In this document: positions 63,244-64,000 of the stretch, in pieces
Numbering within the stretch: position 1 is the stretch's first letter
How the letters are laid out: each line of letters begins with the position of its first letter
NCBI GenBank assembly: GCA_029060755.1
Contig: JAIDTI010000001.1
Location: 1-64,000 of the forward strand
Reading direction: 5' to 3'
DNA: 64,000 nucleotides
DNA from: Ruminococcus sp.
Lineage (GTDB): Bacteria > Bacillota > Clostridia > Oscillospirales > Ruminococcaceae
Made by a program: the position numbers and the translations under genes
Notes under the pieces: generated by a model
The model's database searches: none
What the model was told of the DNA's origin: nothing
Seen by the model: only the letters and a program-made list of their open reading frames with translations

Positions 63244-63272
63244 ATTATAACATATTTATCAGGGGCGGTCAA
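63244..63272 (-). promoter_or_regulatory. Promoter of glnN
   Basis: Minus strand TTGACC (63272-63267), 17-base spacer, TATAAT (63249-63244). Confidence 0.88.
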
Positions 63273-63298
63273 TATTCACGGAAAAATTTTTTGCTTTA

Positions 63299-63484
63299 TT
63301 AATTTGTGTTATTATTATTTCCGCCTATTATAATTTCTCCGTGCTTTTCCTCATATTTCTCAATACAATCACGGATTAAAATTAAAATCTGACTGTTTGC
63401 GGAACGTGCTTCATAATCAGCGACAACGTGAAGCTTGTCAAGTATTTTTTCGTCAATTCTAATAGATAAACTCTTTATAGGCAT
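63299..63484 (-). CDS. Arc-like ribbon-helix-helix DNA-binding protein
   Basis: 61 residues. 'IKSLSIRIDEKILDKLHVVA' forms the beta strand and first helix of the ribbon-helix-helix fold, and 'EARSANSQILILIRDCIEKYEEKHG' the second helix, as in Arc-type regulators. It should dimerise and bind repeated operators. The tail is Asn-rich. AAAGGAG precedes the ATG. Three exact or near-exact 10-bp repeats lie just upstream (63514-63543), a candidate autoregulatory site. It is a paralogue of the gene at 63641. Confidence 0.8.
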   Translation of the reverse strand: MPIKSLSIRIDEKILDKLHVVADYEARSANSQILILIRDCIEKYEEKHGEIIIGGNNNNTN

Positions 63485-63513
63485 AAATAAACTCCTTTTT
63501 AAACTTAATTCGA

Positions 63514-63543
63514 CATTATTTTACATTATTTTATCTTATTTTA
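63514..63543. repeat. Three tandem 10-bp repeats (candidate operator)
   Basis: CATTATTTTA at 63514-63523 and 63524-63533, then TCTTATTTTA at 63534-63543. One repeat per helix turn suits cooperative binding of ribbon-helix-helix dimers on one DNA face. The site lies 30 bases upstream of the 63484 start codon. Confidence 0.6.
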
Positions 63544-63640
63544 CATCATATTTATGGTATAATGTAACATATAGGTCTGAAATAAATTCAAAATATGTCT
63601 AAAAAGAAGTTAAAATTATTAAATCAGCAATAATTATCAA

Positions 63641-63826
63641 TTATTTCTTATCAAATTCAAACTTGATTTCGCCTTCTTTTGCCTCAAAATCCCTGATACA
63701 CTTGCGAATTAAATACAAAATCTGCCCATTAGCAGAACGTCCCTCATATTTTGAAATATAGTGCAGTTTATAATGAAGTTCGGGGTCGATTTCGATTCCT
63801 AAATGTTTATTATTTTTGTTTCTCAT
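63641..63826 (-). CDS. Arc-like ribbon-helix-helix DNA-binding protein
   Basis: 61 residues. 'LGIEIDPELHYKLHYISKYEGRSANGQI' pattern followed by 'LYLIRKCIRDFEAKEGEI' gives the same ribbon-helix-helix fold as its neighbour; the 'EGRSANGQI' and 'EARSANSQI' turns are nearly identical, so they are a duplicated pair. AAAAGGTGG precedes the ATG. No toxin gene is between or next to the two; the window ends 174 bases beyond. That end stretch contains no gene I can support. Confidence 0.78.
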   Translation of the reverse strand: MRNKNNKHLGIEIDPELHYKLHYISKYEGRSANGQILYLIRKCIRDFEAKEGEIKFEFDKK

Positions 63827-64000
63827 AATTTATACCACCTTTTTTAATATAACTATATTTTATCAGACTGCCAAAAATGTCTTTAACAAAATTATTTTCT
63901 ACGTGTTGTATGTTGCACGTATAGTGGTACATAAATGCTAATGTATACAGATGTAAAACTGCTTTTCAGGTGTAAAATCTGACAGACAGTTTAGCTACTT

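Noticed and set aside
63900-63921. Inverted repeat TACGTG/CACGTA near the end of the window
   Set aside because: The stem is only 6 bp with a 10-base loop and no T-run or promoter; function cannot be supported.
1-64000. CRISPR arrays, rRNA genes, prophage modules or complete insertion sequences
   Set aside because: No regular repeat-spacer pattern, rRNA sequence, phage structural gene or transposase was found on reading both strands.

Overview
The window reads as the chromosome of a low-GC, anaerobic Gram-positive gut or rumen bacterium of the Ruminococcus type (Oscillospiraceae/Clostridia). The evidence is two secreted dockerin proteins (one with threonine-rich linkers), a permuted GH3 beta-glucosidase of the kind known from Ruminococcus albus, a type III glutamine synthetase, a reverse rubrerythrin, the DapL lysine route, and spore genes (spoIIP, gerW). 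Most promoters found fit TTGACA/TATAAT with a 17-bp spacer, and TTG or GTG starts are common. Species was not determined.

Layout. 1-2.3 kb: metY between two HD-domain genes. 2.4-7 kb: a membrane protein, then a leftward operon fhs-tsaE-tsaB-rpiB-upp. 7-13 kb: divergent MATE exporters, a NudC-like Nudix hydrolase, a GH25 lysozyme, mtnN and a dockerin protein. 13-19.7 kb (leftward): a DUF2157 membrane protein with a histidine kinase and response regulator, and a YdbS/YdbT-like PH-domain pair. 19.8-31.2 kb (rightward): an AGCS carrier, a degenerate phosphohexomutase, then rnj-gdpP-rplI-dnaB-tilS-ftsH. 31.3-35 kb: a PH-domain protein, an FkbM methyltransferase, dapF and dapL. 35-42 kb (leftward): a nine-gene run from a site-2-protease-like protein through scpA, scpB, a DUF2953 gene, gerW, a D,D-carboxypeptidase, a pseudouridine synthase and a small gene to metA and a DUF4190 gene. 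42-48.6 kb: rpmB, a large two-esterase dockerin protein, a RadC-like protein, a C39 peptidase lipoprotein and a polysaccharide deacetylase. 48.6-49 kb: a gene-free element with IS200/IS605-like ends and a structured RNA. 49-55.9 kb: spoIIP, a permuted NlpC/P60-type protein, tRNA-Arg(CCG), a NADAR-like orphan, reverse rubrerythrin, an NrdD-like miniprotein, uppP and a transglutaminase-like protein. 56-64 kb: a GH3-methyltransferase-ArsC-SPFH operon, glnN, and two ribbon-helix-helix proteins.

How genes fit together. MetA carries the Glu111 that marks acetyl-CoA users, which suits MetY (O-acetylhomoserine sulfhydrylase); mtnN recycles adenosylhomocysteine and methylthioadenosine. dapL and dapF make diaminopimelate, which with uppP and the carboxypeptidase feeds the wall. 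The dual CE12 protein and GH3 enzyme serve plant polysaccharide breakdown.

The items most worth a second look are the IS605-like non-coding element with its own perfect promoter (48.6-49 kb), a site-2 protease without its HExxH, a phosphohexomutase without its catalytic motifs, an orphan NADAR protein beside tRNA-Arg, and three exact 10-bp repeats upstream of a ribbon-helix-helix gene. All family calls come from reading the sequence; no database search was run.
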